A stretch of 22,579 nt of DNA from Xanthobacteraceae bacterium (GTDB lineage: Bacteria > Pseudomonadota > Alphaproteobacteria > Rhizobiales > Xanthobacteraceae): NCBI GenBank assembly GCA_030039655.1, contig JASHVC010000522.1, positions 1 through 22,579 on the forward strand. The letters are read 5' to 3'. A program made the position numbers and the translations under genes. Below the pieces are notes generated by a model that did not search any database, had not been told where the DNA came from, and saw nothing but the letters and a program-made list of their open reading frames with translations. Positions 1 through 7,248 of this stretch are shown here, one piece after another. Positions within the stretch are counted from its first letter, which is position 1. Every line of letters starts with the position of its first letter.

Positions 1-1
1 G

Positions 2-346
2 GTCGCGCGCGAATTCGGTATTACGCTCCGTGCGCTGCGCTTTTACGAAGCGAAACGGTTGATCGCGCCGCAACGCGAAGGCGCCACCCGCATCTACCGC
101 AACGGCGACCGCGAACGCATCGCACTCATACTGACCGGCCGGCGGCTTGGCTTCACGCTTACGGAGATCAAACGCCTTCTCGATGGACCTGATGGAAAGA
201 ATCTGCATCTCACGCGTGAGAAATGCGTGGAACAAATCAATCTTCTGGAACGGCAAAAGCGCGGTATTGAAATGGCGTTGAACGAACTGCGCCAGATCTA
301 CACGTCGTTCTACAGGCCCTCGCTGGACGACCAGCGCTATTGCTGA
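2..346 (+). CDS. MerR-family transcriptional regulator (5'-truncated by window edge)
   Basis: The reading frame is open from base 2 and ends at a TGA at 344-346; the true start lies upstream of the window. The visible 114 residues begin inside the MerR winged helix-turn-helix: the stretch reading EFGITLRALRFYEAKRLIAP is the typical second-helix region, followed by the RIY wing and an RLGFTLTEIKRLL segment. After that comes a long helix (LTREKCVEQINLLERQKRGIEMAL) expected to form the dimer coiled coil. No cysteine or histidine cluster typical of metal-sensing members is seen; the only late cysteine is the last residue. MerR relatives of this kind often sit beside acyl-CoA degradation genes in alphaproteobacteria, so control of the downstream thiolase operon or of genes left of the window is plausible but inferred. 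It is convergent with the SDR gene. Confidence 0.85.
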   Translation, partial: VAREFGITLRALRFYEAKRLIAPQREGATRIYRNGDRERIALILTGRRLGFTLTEIKRLLDGPDGKNLHLTREKCVEQINLLERQKRGIEMALNELRQIYTSFYRPSLDDQRYC

Positions 347-420
347 CAACGCAAGGCGCCGGTGCCATCGGCGCGCCACACAAACTTCACCAGGTCGCCA
401 CTATTGCCGGCGGATAGCCG

Positions 421-1182
421 TCATCCCGCTGTGAGTCCGCCGTCCACGACCATTTCGGCGCCAGTGGTGAAGGCGGCCTCATCGCTTGCGAGAAACAAAA
501 TGGTGTGCGCAACCTCGATCGGCTTGGCAAGCCGCCCGAGCGGCGCGGCCTTGGCATAATTGGCCTCAAGCTTCTGCGGATCGCGCGCTGCTGCCAGCAT
601 CGACCGCAGCATCGGCGTCTCAACGAAAGACGGATGCACCGAGTTGCAGCGGATGTTGTAGCCCTTGCGCGCGCAATACAGCGCCACCGATTTCGTCAGC
701 AGCCGCACGCCGCCTTTGCTGGCGCTGTAGCCGGCGAGATTTGCCGCGCCCACCAAGCCCGCAACCGACGACATGTTAACGATGGAACCGCCGCCGCGTT
801 TCTTCATGACGCGAATGGCGTGCTTACAGCCGAGAAAGGTTCCGTCGAGATTTACCGCCATTAGGCTGCGCCACTCATCGAGCGTCGTCGCTTCGATGTC
901 CTTGAGTAACGACACGCCGGCGCTGTTGACCAAAATATCGAGGCGTCCGAACTCCGATACAACGGCGTCGGTGACTGCGATCCAATCCGCCTCACGGGTA
1001 ACATCAAGTTCGTGAAAGCGAGCGCGCTGCCCAAACGACGCCATCGCGGCGCTGGCGCGCGACTTGTCTAAATCCGTCAGGACGACCTTGGCGCCCTCGT
1101 CCGCGAAAAGGCTCGCCGTCGCAAAGCCGATCCCCGAAGCCCCGCCGGTGACCAGCGCAATCTTGTGGTCGAGGCGACCCAT
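421..1182 (-). CDS. SDR-family NAD(P)-dependent oxidoreductase
   Basis: A 253-residue classical short-chain dehydrogenase/reductase of normal length. The Rossmann glycine motif TGGASGIG lies at residues 12-19. An Asp follows the second strand (residue 37, VLTDLD) and favours NAD over NADP. The NSAG motif is at 86-89, and the catalytic Ser139, Tyr152 and Lys156 sit in the order SSVAG, YSASK. The C-terminus ends in the usual [15 protein letters not shown] block (here [15 protein letters not shown]). Substrate cannot be read from sequence; relatives act on 3-hydroxyacyl-CoAs, steroids, sugars or alcohols. It is divergent from the thiolase gene with about 80 bases between them, so a shared regulatory region is likely, and a role in the same acyl-CoA or hydroxy-acid pathway is an inference from position. 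Confidence 0.92.
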   Translation of the reverse strand: MGRLDHKIALVTGGASGIGFATASLFADEGAKVVLTDLDKSRASAAMASFGQRARFHELDVTREADWIAVTDAVVSEFGRLDILVNSAGVSLLKDIEATTLDEWRSLMAVNLDGTFLGCKHAIRVMKKRGGGSIVNMSSVAGLVGAANLAGYSASKGGVRLLTKSVALYCARKGYNIRCNSVHPSFVETPMLRSMLAAARDPQKLEANYAKAAPLGRLAKPIEVAHTILFLASDEAAFTTGAEMVVDGGLTAG

Positions 1183-1263
1183 TGGGTCAGGCTAGTGCGC
1201 GTGGCGGCCGGTGGCTAGTATGAACCACACGAGAGACACCGACATCGATTTGGATTGGAAGCC

Positions 1264-2472
1264 ATGCCGGACGCCTTCATCTATGATCACGTGCGCACGC
1301 CGCGCGGCCGCGGCAAAGTCGACGGCTCGCTGCACGAAGTGACCGCGCTGAATTTGGCGAGCCAAGCGCTCGGCGCCATCAAGAACCGCAATCAGCTCGA
1401 TCCGACTTTGGTCGATGACGTGGTGATGGGCGTGGTCGATCCGGTGGGCGAAGCGGCCGCCAATATCGCGCGCACGGCGGCGCTCGTTGCCGGTTATGGC
1501 GACAGCGTGGCCGGTGTGCAGATCAACCGCTTCTGCGCTTCCGGCCTCGACGCGGTCAATTTCGCCGCCGCACAGATCATGGCCGGACAACAGGACATGG
1601 CGATCGGCGGCGGCGTCGAATCCATGAGCCGCGTAGGCATCGGTTCGGCGGGCGGGGCCTGGTCGGTCGATCCGTCGATTGCGGTCGCGCATTATTTTCT
1701 GCCGCAGGGAATTTCCGCCGACCTCATCGCCACCAAATACGGATTTTCCCGCGACGACGTCGACGCCTTCGCGGTGGAGAGCCAGAAGCGCGCGGCGACA
1801 GCTTGGGACGAAGGCCGTTTTTCGCGTTCGGTCATGACGGTGAAAGACGTGAACGGGCTTCCCATTCTCGCCAAGGACGAGCACCTGCGTCCGGGGACGA
1901 CCATGCAGTCGCTCGCTTCGCTGCAACCCTCATTCGCGAAGCTGGGCGACCAAGGCGGCTTCGACGCTGTCGCCATCCAGGCGCATCCGGACGTCGAATA
2001 CATCAATCACGTCCATCACGCCGGCAATTCGTCAGGCATCGTCGATGGGGCCGCCGCAGTGCTGGTCGGCAACACGCGCGCCGGCAAGCGGGCCGGTCTC
2101 AGGCCCCGGGCGAAGATCAAGGCGTTCGCCAACATCGGCTCCGAGCCGGCGCTGATGCTGACCGGGCCCGTCGACGTGACCAAGAAGGTGCTGAAAAAAG
2201 CCGGCATGAGCCTCGACGACATCGACCTCATCGAGGTCAATGAGGCGTTCGCCTCCGTGGTGTTGCGCTATCTGCAGGCGTTCGACCTCGACAGCGCGAA
2301 GGTCAACGTCAACGGCGGCGCTATTGCGTTGGGTCATCCGCTCGGCGCTACCGGCGCCATGATCCTCGGTACCGTGCTGGATGAGTTGGAGCGGCGCGAC
2401 GCCGCCACGGCCTTGGTCACGCTGTGCATCGGCGCCGGCATGGGGACTGCGACTATCATCGAGCGGGTCTAA
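1264..2472 (+). CDS. Acetyl-CoA acetyltransferase / thiolase
   Basis: A 402-residue thiolase that cleaves 3-ketoacyl-CoA with CoA to acetyl-CoA and a shortened acyl-CoA, or condenses two acetyl-CoAs. The nucleophilic Cys91 is in [12 protein letters not shown], the NEAFA motif is at 326-330, His358 is in [15 protein letters not shown] and the second catalytic cysteine, Cys388, is in CIGAGMGTA. All active-site residues are intact. I chose the ATG at 1264 because the protein then starts [13 protein letters not shown], as in close relatives. A TTG nine bases upstream (1255) is also in frame and would add three residues; a GGAAG lies only two bases before the ATG, so the ribosome site does not settle this. 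It is the first gene of a compact operon with the cupin gene (3 bases between) and the FadJ-like gene, consistent with the last step of beta-oxidation. Confidence 0.95.
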   Translation: MPDAFIYDHVRTPRGRGKVDGSLHEVTALNLASQALGAIKNRNQLDPTLVDDVVMGVVDPVGEAAANIARTAALVAGYGDSVAGVQINRFCASGLDAVNFAAAQIMAGQQDMAIGGGVESMSRVGIGSAGGAWSVDPSIAVAHYFLPQGISADLIATKYGFSRDDVDAFAVESQKRAATAWDEGRFSRSVMTVKDVNGLPILAKDEHLRPGTTMQSLASLQPSFAKLGDQGGFDAVAIQAHPDVEYINHVHHAGNSSGIVDGAAAVLVGNTRAGKRAGLRPRAKIKAFANIGSEPALMLTGPVDVTKKVLKKAGMSLDDIDLIEVNEAFASVVLRYLQAFDLDSAKVNVNGGAIALGHPLGATGAMILGTVLDELERRDAATALVTLCIGAGMGTATIIERV

Positions 2473-2475
2473 ACC

Positions 2476-2937
2476 ATGCCGAAAATCGACATTGCCAAGC
2501 TCCCGGTGGATACGCGCACCGGCTACCCGCCGCCGTTCGACCGTGTGGTCCTCGGCCGCGAACGCAAGCGCCTGGGTAACGCCGTTGGTCTCGACCAATT
2601 CGGCGTCAATCTCACCACGCTGAAACCCGGTGCCGCCTCGGCGCTCCGCCACTGGCACGAGCAAGAAGACGAGCTGATCTTCGTTCTCGAGGGCGAAGTC
2701 GTGCTCATCGAAGACGACGGCGAGACCGTGCTCAGGCGGGGCGACGCGGCCGGCTTCAAGGCCAAGAACCCGAACGGTCATCACCTCGTCAACAAATCAA
2801 GCCGGGACGCTGTTTTTCTGGAAGTCGGCACCCGATCCAAACACGAGCGAGCCCACTATCCTGGCGTCGATATGATGGCGGTTCGCGATGACAAGGGCAT
2901 GCGTTACACGCACAAGAACGGCGAGCCATATACATGA
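2476..2937 (+). CDS. Single-domain cupin protein
   Basis: A 153-residue protein with one cupin beta-barrel. The first cupin motif reads RHWHEQEDELIFVLEG: His59, His61 and Glu66 are the expected metal ligands, and Gly73 closes the motif. The second motif is around residues 89-106 (GDAAGF...PNGHHLVN), with His102/His103 as the fourth ligand candidate. Metal binding is therefore well supported; the reaction is unknown. The gene starts 3 bases after the thiolase stop, and its TGA overlaps the ATG of the next gene (ATGA at 2934-2937), so it is translationally coupled with beta-oxidation enzymes. It could be a small-molecule sensor, an isomerase or a dioxygenase-like enzyme; the sequence does not decide. 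Confidence 0.9.
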   Translation: MPKIDIAKLPVDTRTGYPPPFDRVVLGRERKRLGNAVGLDQFGVNLTTLKPGAASALRHWHEQEDELIFVLEGEVVLIEDDGETVLRRGDAAGFKAKNPNGHHLVNKSSRDAVFLEVGTRSKHERAHYPGVDMMAVRDDKGMRYTHKNGEPYT

Positions 2938-4361
2938 GCTTCACCAATTTCACTCTCGACGTTGGCGCGGACGGCGTCGCACTAGTCACCTGGAATGCGC
3001 CCGGGCGCACGATGAACGTCATCGATCCCTCGGTCACGCAGGAGCTTTCGGCCATCGTGGAGCAGACAGCCACCGACGCGGGGGTGAAGGGCGTCGTGGT
3101 CACGTCCGGAAAGGAGACGTTTTGTGCTGGAGCCGATCTTACGATCCTGGAAACGCTGAGCCGTACCTTTGCGCAAGTGGCGGCGGCGCAGGGCGAAGAG
3201 GCGGCTAACGCGCGCTTCTTCGAGGAGAGCCGCAAATGGTCGCTGCTGTGCCGCCGGATCGAGACTTGCGGCAAGCCGTGGGCCGCGGCCATCAATGGAA
3301 CAGCAGTCGGCGGTGGTTTTGAGTTGACGTTGGCATGCCATTATCGCGTGGCCGCCGACAACCCGAAGACGCGGCTGGGCTTGCCGGAAATCAAGGTCGG
3401 ACTGTTCCCCGGCGCTGGCGGCACCCAGCGGGTCGCACGCATCATGCAGCCGGCCGATGCGCTGCAATTTCTGCTCAAGGGCGATCAGATTGGCGTCGAC
3501 CGCGCCAAGGCGCTCAAGCTCATCGACGCCGCGGTGCCGGCCGGCGACGTTATCAGAACCGCAAAAAACTGGATCGCGGCGAATCCCAACGCCAAAGCCC
3601 CATGGGACGTTGAAGGTTTCAAGCTGCCGGGCGGTCCCGTCCAATCCAAAGCCGGCATTGCGGTGTTCACGCCCGCGAACGCGATCTACCGCCGCGAGAC
3701 CTACGATAATTATCCGGCGGGGCGGGCCATCATGCAGGTGGTGTACGAGGGCCTGCAGTTGCCGATGGACCAGGCATTGCGGGTTGAGTCGCGCTACTTC
3801 GCCAAGATTTTGCGCTCGCCCGAGGCGGCGGCGATGATCCGCTCGCTGTTTGTTTCCTTGCAGGAGATCAACAAAGGTGCTCGGCGGCCGGCCGCGGTGT
3901 CGCGCAAGACTTTCAAAAAAATCGGCGTGCTCGGCGCGGGCTTCATGGGCGGCGGCATCGCTTATGTGAGCGCACTCGCCGGCCTCGACGTCGTGCTGAT
4001 CGACCGCGATCCGGAAACGGCCCAAAAGGGCAAGGCGCATTCGCAGGCGCTCATGGACGAGCAGGTCAAGCGCGGCCGCGCCAGCGCCGCCGAGCGCGAC
4101 ACGCTATTGGCGCGCATCGAGCCGACGGCCGATTTCGTAGCGCTGAAAGACTGCGATCTCGTCATCGAGGCGGTGTTCGAGGACCGCAAGGTCAAGGAAG
4201 AGGTGATCGGCCGCGCCCAGAACGTGATCGGCGATCAGACTATCTTCGGCTCCAACACCTCGACACTACCGATTACGTCGCTGGCGGCGGCGTTCAAGGA
4301 TCGCGCGCGGTTCATCGGCATTCATTTCTTCTCGCCCGTCGAGCGCATGAATCTGGTCTAG
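2934..4361 (+). CDS. 5' fragment ORF of the FadJ-like gene (hydratase plus NAD-binding domain)
   Basis: This is the reading frame actually open from the ATG that overlaps the cupin stop. It would give 475 residues: the complete enoyl-CoA hydratase domain with both catalytic glutamates (130, 152), the linker, and the Rossmann domain up to His464 and the MNLV tail. It lacks the catalytic Glu and the substrate-binding and dimerisation helices of the dehydrogenase. As a product it could at most hydrate 2-enoyl-CoAs. See the interrupted full-length entry for the interpretation. Confidence 0.75.
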   Translation: MSFTNFTLDVGADGVALVTWNAPGRTMNVIDPSVTQELSAIVEQTATDAGVKGVVVTSGKETFCAGADLTILETLSRTFAQVAAAQGEEAANARFFEESRKWSLLCRRIETCGKPWAAAINGTAVGGGFELTLACHYRVAADNPKTRLGLPEIKVGLFPGAGGTQRVARIMQPADALQFLLKGDQIGVDRAKALKLIDAAVPAGDVIRTAKNWIAANPNAKAPWDVEGFKLPGGPVQSKAGIAVFTPANAIYRRETYDNYPAGRAIMQVVYEGLQLPMDQALRVESRYFAKILRSPEAAAMIRSLFVSLQEINKGARRPAAVSRKTFKKIGVLGAGFMGGGIAYVSALAGLDVVLIDRDPETAQKGKAHSQALMDEQVKRGRASAAERDTLLARIEPTADFVALKDCDLVIEAVFEDRKVKEEVIGRAQNVIGDQTIFGSNTSTLPITSLAAAFKDRARFIGIHFFSPVERMNLV

Positions 4362-4415
4362 ATCATCCTCGGCAAGGACACCGGCGAAGCAGCCCTGGCG
4401 GGCGCGCTCGACTAC

Positions 4416-5147
4416 GTGCGCGCCATCCGCAAGACGCCAATCGTGGTCAACGATTCGCGCGGCTTCTATACGTCGCGCGTGGTCGGCACCTATCTGCGCG
4501 AAGGCCATTTGATGCTGAGCGAAGGGGTGCCGGCGGCGATGATCGAAAACGTCGGCCGCATGGCGGGCATGCCGGTCGGCCCGTTGGCGCTCAACGACGA
4601 GGTTGCGGTCGATCTTGCCTGGAAGATTCTTAAGGCGACGGAGGCCGATTTGGGTGCGGACGCGGTCGACCCGCGGCAAAAGGCGTTGCTTCAAGAGATG
4701 GTGGAAAAGCGCGGGCGCTTGGGCCGCAAGAACGGCAAGGGCTTCTACGATTACCCGCAAGCCGGCCCGAAGCGGCTGTGGCCCGACCTCGCCGATCTGC
4801 AGTCGAAGAAGCTCGACCCCGACACCATCAGCGTAAAGGAGCTGAAGCAACGGCTCCTTGTCATGCAAGCGCTCGAAACCGCACGCTGCATCGATGAAAG
4901 TGTGGTCACCGACGTGCGCGAAGCCGATGTTGGCTCTATCTTGGGCTTCGGCTTTGCACCCTTCACCGGCGGCACTATCTCTTACATTGATGGCATGGGG
5001 ACGAAAGCATTCGTCGCGCTTTGCGGCGACTTCACCAAACGCTATGGGGCACGCTTCAAGCCGCCCAAGCTGTTGCTCAACATGGCGAAAAAGAACGAGA
5101 CCTTCTACGGCCGCTTTCCTCCGGCCGCCCGCAAGGCGGTGCCCTGA
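4416..5147 (+). CDS. 3' fragment ORF of the FadJ-like gene (dehydrogenase C-terminal domains)
   Basis: It is in the same frame as the 5' fragment; 4416 is the first start-type codon (GTG) after the TAG, and no convincing ribosome-binding site precedes it, so independent translation is doubtful. The 243 residues contain the VNDSRGFYTSRV segment and the two helical 3-hydroxyacyl-CoA dehydrogenase C-terminal domains, with GRKNGKGFYDYP typical of the family. The sequence from 4362 to 4415 also codes for family sequence, so the true coding region starts at the TAG rather than at this GTG. Confidence 0.6.
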   Translation: MRAIRKTPIVVNDSRGFYTSRVVGTYLREGHLMLSEGVPAAMIENVGRMAGMPVGPLALNDEVAVDLAWKILKATEADLGADAVDPRQKALLQEMVEKRGRLGRKNGKGFYDYPQAGPKRLWPDLADLQSKKLDPDTISVKELKQRLLVMQALETARCIDESVVTDVREADVGSILGFGFAPFTGGTISYIDGMGTKAFVALCGDFTKRYGARFKPPKLLLNMAKKNETFYGRFPPAARKAVP

Positions 5148-5221
5148 GCGCGAAGAGGGCCACATTGCCCTTTGTGGCGGGCCGCGTGTAAGGTCGCGAC
5201 CCACTTCTGCTGGGACCCTGC

Positions 5222-6592
5222 ATGGCGCGTGATCAAGTCGACCTGACGCCAATCGAGCGGCGGGACGAACTCGTCGCTTGGCTTGCGCAAGGCGTCAGGC
5301 CGAAGTCGCAATTCCGCATCGGCACCGAGCACGAGAAATTTGCTTTCACGCTCGAGGGGCACCGCCCGGTGCCTTACGAGGGCCCGCGCGGCATTCGCGC
5401 GCTGCTCGAAGGCATGCAGAACATTCTCGGCTGGGACCCCATCATGGAAGGGCCGAACATTATCGGCCTCTATGACGTGACCGGCGGCGGCGCGATCTCG
5501 CTCGAGCCGGGCGGTCAATTTGAACTTTCCGGCGCGCAGTTCGAAACCGTGCATCAGACCGCGCGCGAGCTGACGGCGCACTTGGCGCAAGTGCGCGAGG
5601 TCGCGCAACCGCTACATATCGGTTTCCTCGGCATCGGCATGACGCCTGACTGGACGCGCGCCGACATGCCGCGAATGCCCAAGGGGCGCTACAAGATCAT
5701 GACCGCCTACATGCCGAAGGTCGGCAAGCTCGGCCTCGACATGATGTATCGCACCTGTACGGTGCAGACCAATTTGGATTTCTCGTCCGAAGCCGACATG
5801 GTCAAGAAGCTGCGCGTGTCCCTGGCGCTGCAGCCGGTGGCGACGGCCTTGTTCGCGAACTCACCGTTTACCGACGGCAAGCCCAACGGCTTTCTGTCCT
5901 TCCGTTCCGAAATCTGGCGCGACACCGATAACGCGCGCTCCGGCATGTTGCCGTGGGCCTTCGAGCCCGGCATGGGCTTCGAGCGCTGGGTCGATTATGC
6001 GCTCGACGTGCCGATGTATTTCATCAAACACGGCGACGAATACGTCGACGTTGCCGGGCAATCGTTCCGCGACCTGCTCGCCGGCAAGCTGCCCGCCATG
6101 CCGGGCACCCGCGCCACCATCTCGGATTGGGCGAACCATTTGAGCTCGATCTTTCCCGAGGTGCGGCTCAAGCGCTATCTGGAAATGCGCGGTGCCGACT
6201 CGGGGCCGTTGACGAACCTGTTGGCATTGCCGGCCTTTTGGGTCGGCATTTTTTATGATGATGCTTCGCTCGACGCGGCCTGGGACCTGGCCAAGAACTG
6301 GACTGCCGAGGAGCGGCAGCAACTGCGCGATGATGTGCCCAGGCTTGGCCTCGCCGCGAAGGTGCGCGGCCGCACGGTCTTCGAGCTTGCCACCGAAGTT
6401 CTCAAGTTCTCTCGCTCCGGTCTCGCGCGCCGCAAGCGCCTCGACGTATCGGGTCAGGATGAAGGCCGCTTTCTCGAGGTGCTGGAGGATCGCCTTGCTC
6501 GCGGCACCACGTCGGCTCAGGAGCTATTGGCCCAATACAACGGGCCGTGGCGCGGCTCAGTCGATCCGATCTATACGGAAGACGCGTATTGA
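5222..6592 (+). CDS. gshA: Glutamate-cysteine ligase (plant/alphaproteobacterial type)
   Basis: A 456-residue cytoplasmic enzyme that joins L-glutamate and L-cysteine with ATP to gamma-glutamylcysteine, the first and limiting step of glutathione synthesis. Conserved blocks are visible in order: IGTEHEKF at 33-40 (metal and glutamate binding), SLEPGGQFELSG at 93-104, CTVQTNLDF at 179-187, and RSEIWRDTDNARSG at 228-241. Length and motifs match the plant-type GCS2 group used by rhizobia and other alphaproteobacteria rather than the enterobacterial GshA. The ATG is preceded by GGGA at 5212-5215. No glutathione synthetase (gshB) lies in the window, which is usual because the genes are often unlinked in this group. 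It is followed by a strong hairpin and repeat element. Confidence 0.96.
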   Translation: MARDQVDLTPIERRDELVAWLAQGVRPKSQFRIGTEHEKFAFTLEGHRPVPYEGPRGIRALLEGMQNILGWDPIMEGPNIIGLYDVTGGGAISLEPGGQFELSGAQFETVHQTARELTAHLAQVREVAQPLHIGFLGIGMTPDWTRADMPRMPKGRYKIMTAYMPKVGKLGLDMMYRTCTVQTNLDFSSEADMVKKLRVSLALQPVATALFANSPFTDGKPNGFLSFRSEIWRDTDNARSGMLPWAFEPGMGFERWVDYALDVPMYFIKHGDEYVDVAGQSFRDLLAGKLPAMPGTRATISDWANHLSSIFPEVRLKRYLEMRGADSGPLTNLLALPAFWVGIFYDDASLDAAWDLAKNWTAEERQQLRDDVPRLGLAAKVRGRTVFELATEVLKFSRSGLARRKRLDVSGQDEGRFLEVLEDRLARGTTSAQELLAQYNGPWRGSVDPIYTEDAY

Positions 6593-6602
6593 CCGGTCAT
6601 TT

Positions 6603-6717
6603 GGGGGCCGGCCAACGGCCGGAGCCCGAAATCCATAGTCACTATTCGCACAGGTTCTGCACAGTATCGGGTTATGGATTCCGGACTCGCCGCTTGCGCG
6701 GCGATCCGGAGTGACGG
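6603..6717. repeat. Composite intergenic inverted-repeat element (REP-like)
   Basis: Between two convergent genes. Three nested structures are seen. First, CCGGCC/GGCCGG (6608-6613 and 6617-6622) with a 3-base AAC loop and flanking GGG/CCC. Second, two 16-base arms at 6622-6637 and 6673-6688 that match at 14 of 16 positions (AATCCATA pairing with TATGGATT at the core). Third, a near-perfect hairpin 6681-6693/6698-6709 with a TTGC loop and one bulged base, ending in GTGACGG. The layout (ATCCATA...TATGGATTCCGG...CCGGAGTGACGG) resembles a dispersed element I recall from Bradyrhizobium and Rhodopseudomonas intergenic regions; that is memory, not a search. It may also end transcription for both flanking genes. 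Confidence 0.65.
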
Positions 6718-6721
6718 CAGC

Positions 6722-7066
6722 CTAATCGATCCCATAAAGCCGCTTGGCTTCGTCGAGCGCTGCGGCGCAAGCGGCCGCGTCGCCCGCCACATCAGCCTTG
6801 CGCGCGCGGCCGAGCGCCGCAGTGGCGTCCGCATTCGCCTTGCTGAGCGCATTCTCGACCCAGCCGGGCGTCGGCTGGTGATGGAGCTGGGCGCCCACCG
6901 TCTGCTGCGCGCTGGGCTGTCCGGCGCCCGAGGGCGACGGGGTTGCCTGCGACTGTTGGATCTGTTGCTCGAAGTCGGCGATTTGTTTGGTGCACGGGCC
7001 GGCCTGGGCGGCCGCGCTTACCAACAGCGCCGCACCTGCTAGCGCCGTAATGCTCGACCGATCCAC
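6722..7066 (-). CDS. Small exported protein of unknown function
   Basis: 114 residues from a GTG at 7066. The start is fixed by a strong ribosome site: TAAGGAG (minus strand, 7080-7074) 7 bases before the GTG; an upstream ATG at 7147 in the same frame has no such site and would bury the signal peptide. The N-terminus is a classical Sec signal peptide (ALAGAALLVSAAAQA, cut expected after AQA near residue 22), giving a mature protein that starts GPCTKQ. The mature part has a Gln/Ser/Pro-rich middle, the motif VGAQLHHQPTP, and an alanine-rich helix with a second cysteine (AACAAALDEAKRLYG). The two cysteines could form a disulfide. I recall similar unnamed periplasmic proteins in Rhizobiales; no function is known to me. 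Confidence 0.8.
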   Translation of the reverse strand: MDRSSITALAGAALLVSAAAQAGPCTKQIADFEQQIQQSQATPSPSGAGQPSAQQTVGAQLHHQPTPGWVENALSKANADATAALGRARKADVAGDAAACAAALDEAKRLYGID

Positions 7067-7073
7067 GACCAAA

Positions 7074-7080
7074 CTCCTTA
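7074..7080 (-). promoter_or_regulatory. Ribosome-binding site deciding the GTG start at 7066
   Basis: On the minus strand TAAGGAG is followed by 7 bases and then GTG. It is the strongest Shine-Dalgarno match in this part of the window and places the start directly before the signal peptide. Confidence 0.8.
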
Positions 7081-7248
7081 CAAAGGGGCACGCACCACTA
7101 TCGCCGCGCAACCTCGCACCCGCGACCCCCAATCCATATGTTCCCATATTTCTATATCACCGGCGGCGAAAACAGAATGGCGTTGAACGCAAGCCTTACC
7201 CGGGCTAACGGCAATTGAACCGATCCCACCGCAGGCCACGGCTTTCCT

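Larger units (their letters stand above)
2934..5147 (+). pseudogene. fadJ: FadJ/FadB-like enoyl-CoA hydratase / 3-hydroxyacyl-CoA dehydrogenase interrupted by in-frame TAG
   Basis: Read through the TAG at 4359-4361, this frame encodes a full-length 737-codon bifunctional beta-oxidation enzyme. An N-terminal crotonase domain (about 1-200; CAGAD near 64-68, catalytic glutamates Glu130 and Glu152) is followed by an NAD-binding domain (GAGFMG at 334-339, Asp357) and the C-terminal hydroxyacyl-CoA dehydrogenase domains. His464 in HFFSPVERMNLV is the catalytic histidine. The TAG is codon 476, exactly 12 codons later, where the family has the Glu of the His-Glu pair (His158/Glu170 in human HADH, His450/Glu462 in E. 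coli FadB). The next codons (I I L G K D T G) continue the family sequence without a frameshift. A single GAG-to-TAG change explains it: either a real nonsense mutation or a base-calling error. If real, dehydrogenase activity should be lost while the hydratase domain may still fold. The symbol is by family resemblance; fadB is equally usable. Confidence 0.85.

Noticed and set aside
356..374. Small hairpin GCGCCG/CGGCGC between the MerR and SDR genes as a terminator
   Set aside because: Six-base stem without a T run; such pairs are common in GC-rich DNA.
1190..1219. Direct repeat GGCTAGT (1190-1196 and 1213-1219) in the SDR/thiolase gap, as a possible operator
   Set aside because: Only seven bases, no dyad symmetry and no further copy; a MerR operator would be expected to be a dyad between -35 and -10 boxes, which I could not identify.
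2982..4040. Long minus-strand open frame (352 codons) opposite the FadJ-like gene; similar ones at 4266-5252, 1192-1926, 2032-2784 and 14457-15488
   Set aside because: They lie entirely or mainly opposite well-supported genes, have no recognisable domain and show the Arg/His/Ala-rich composition expected from the complement of GC-rich coding sequence.
4359..4361. The TAG as a pyrrolysine or other recoding site
   Set aside because: Pyrrolysine genes are not expected in this lineage, and the family has Glu here, not a lysine analogue; no recoding structure was evident by eye. A nonsense change or base error is simpler.
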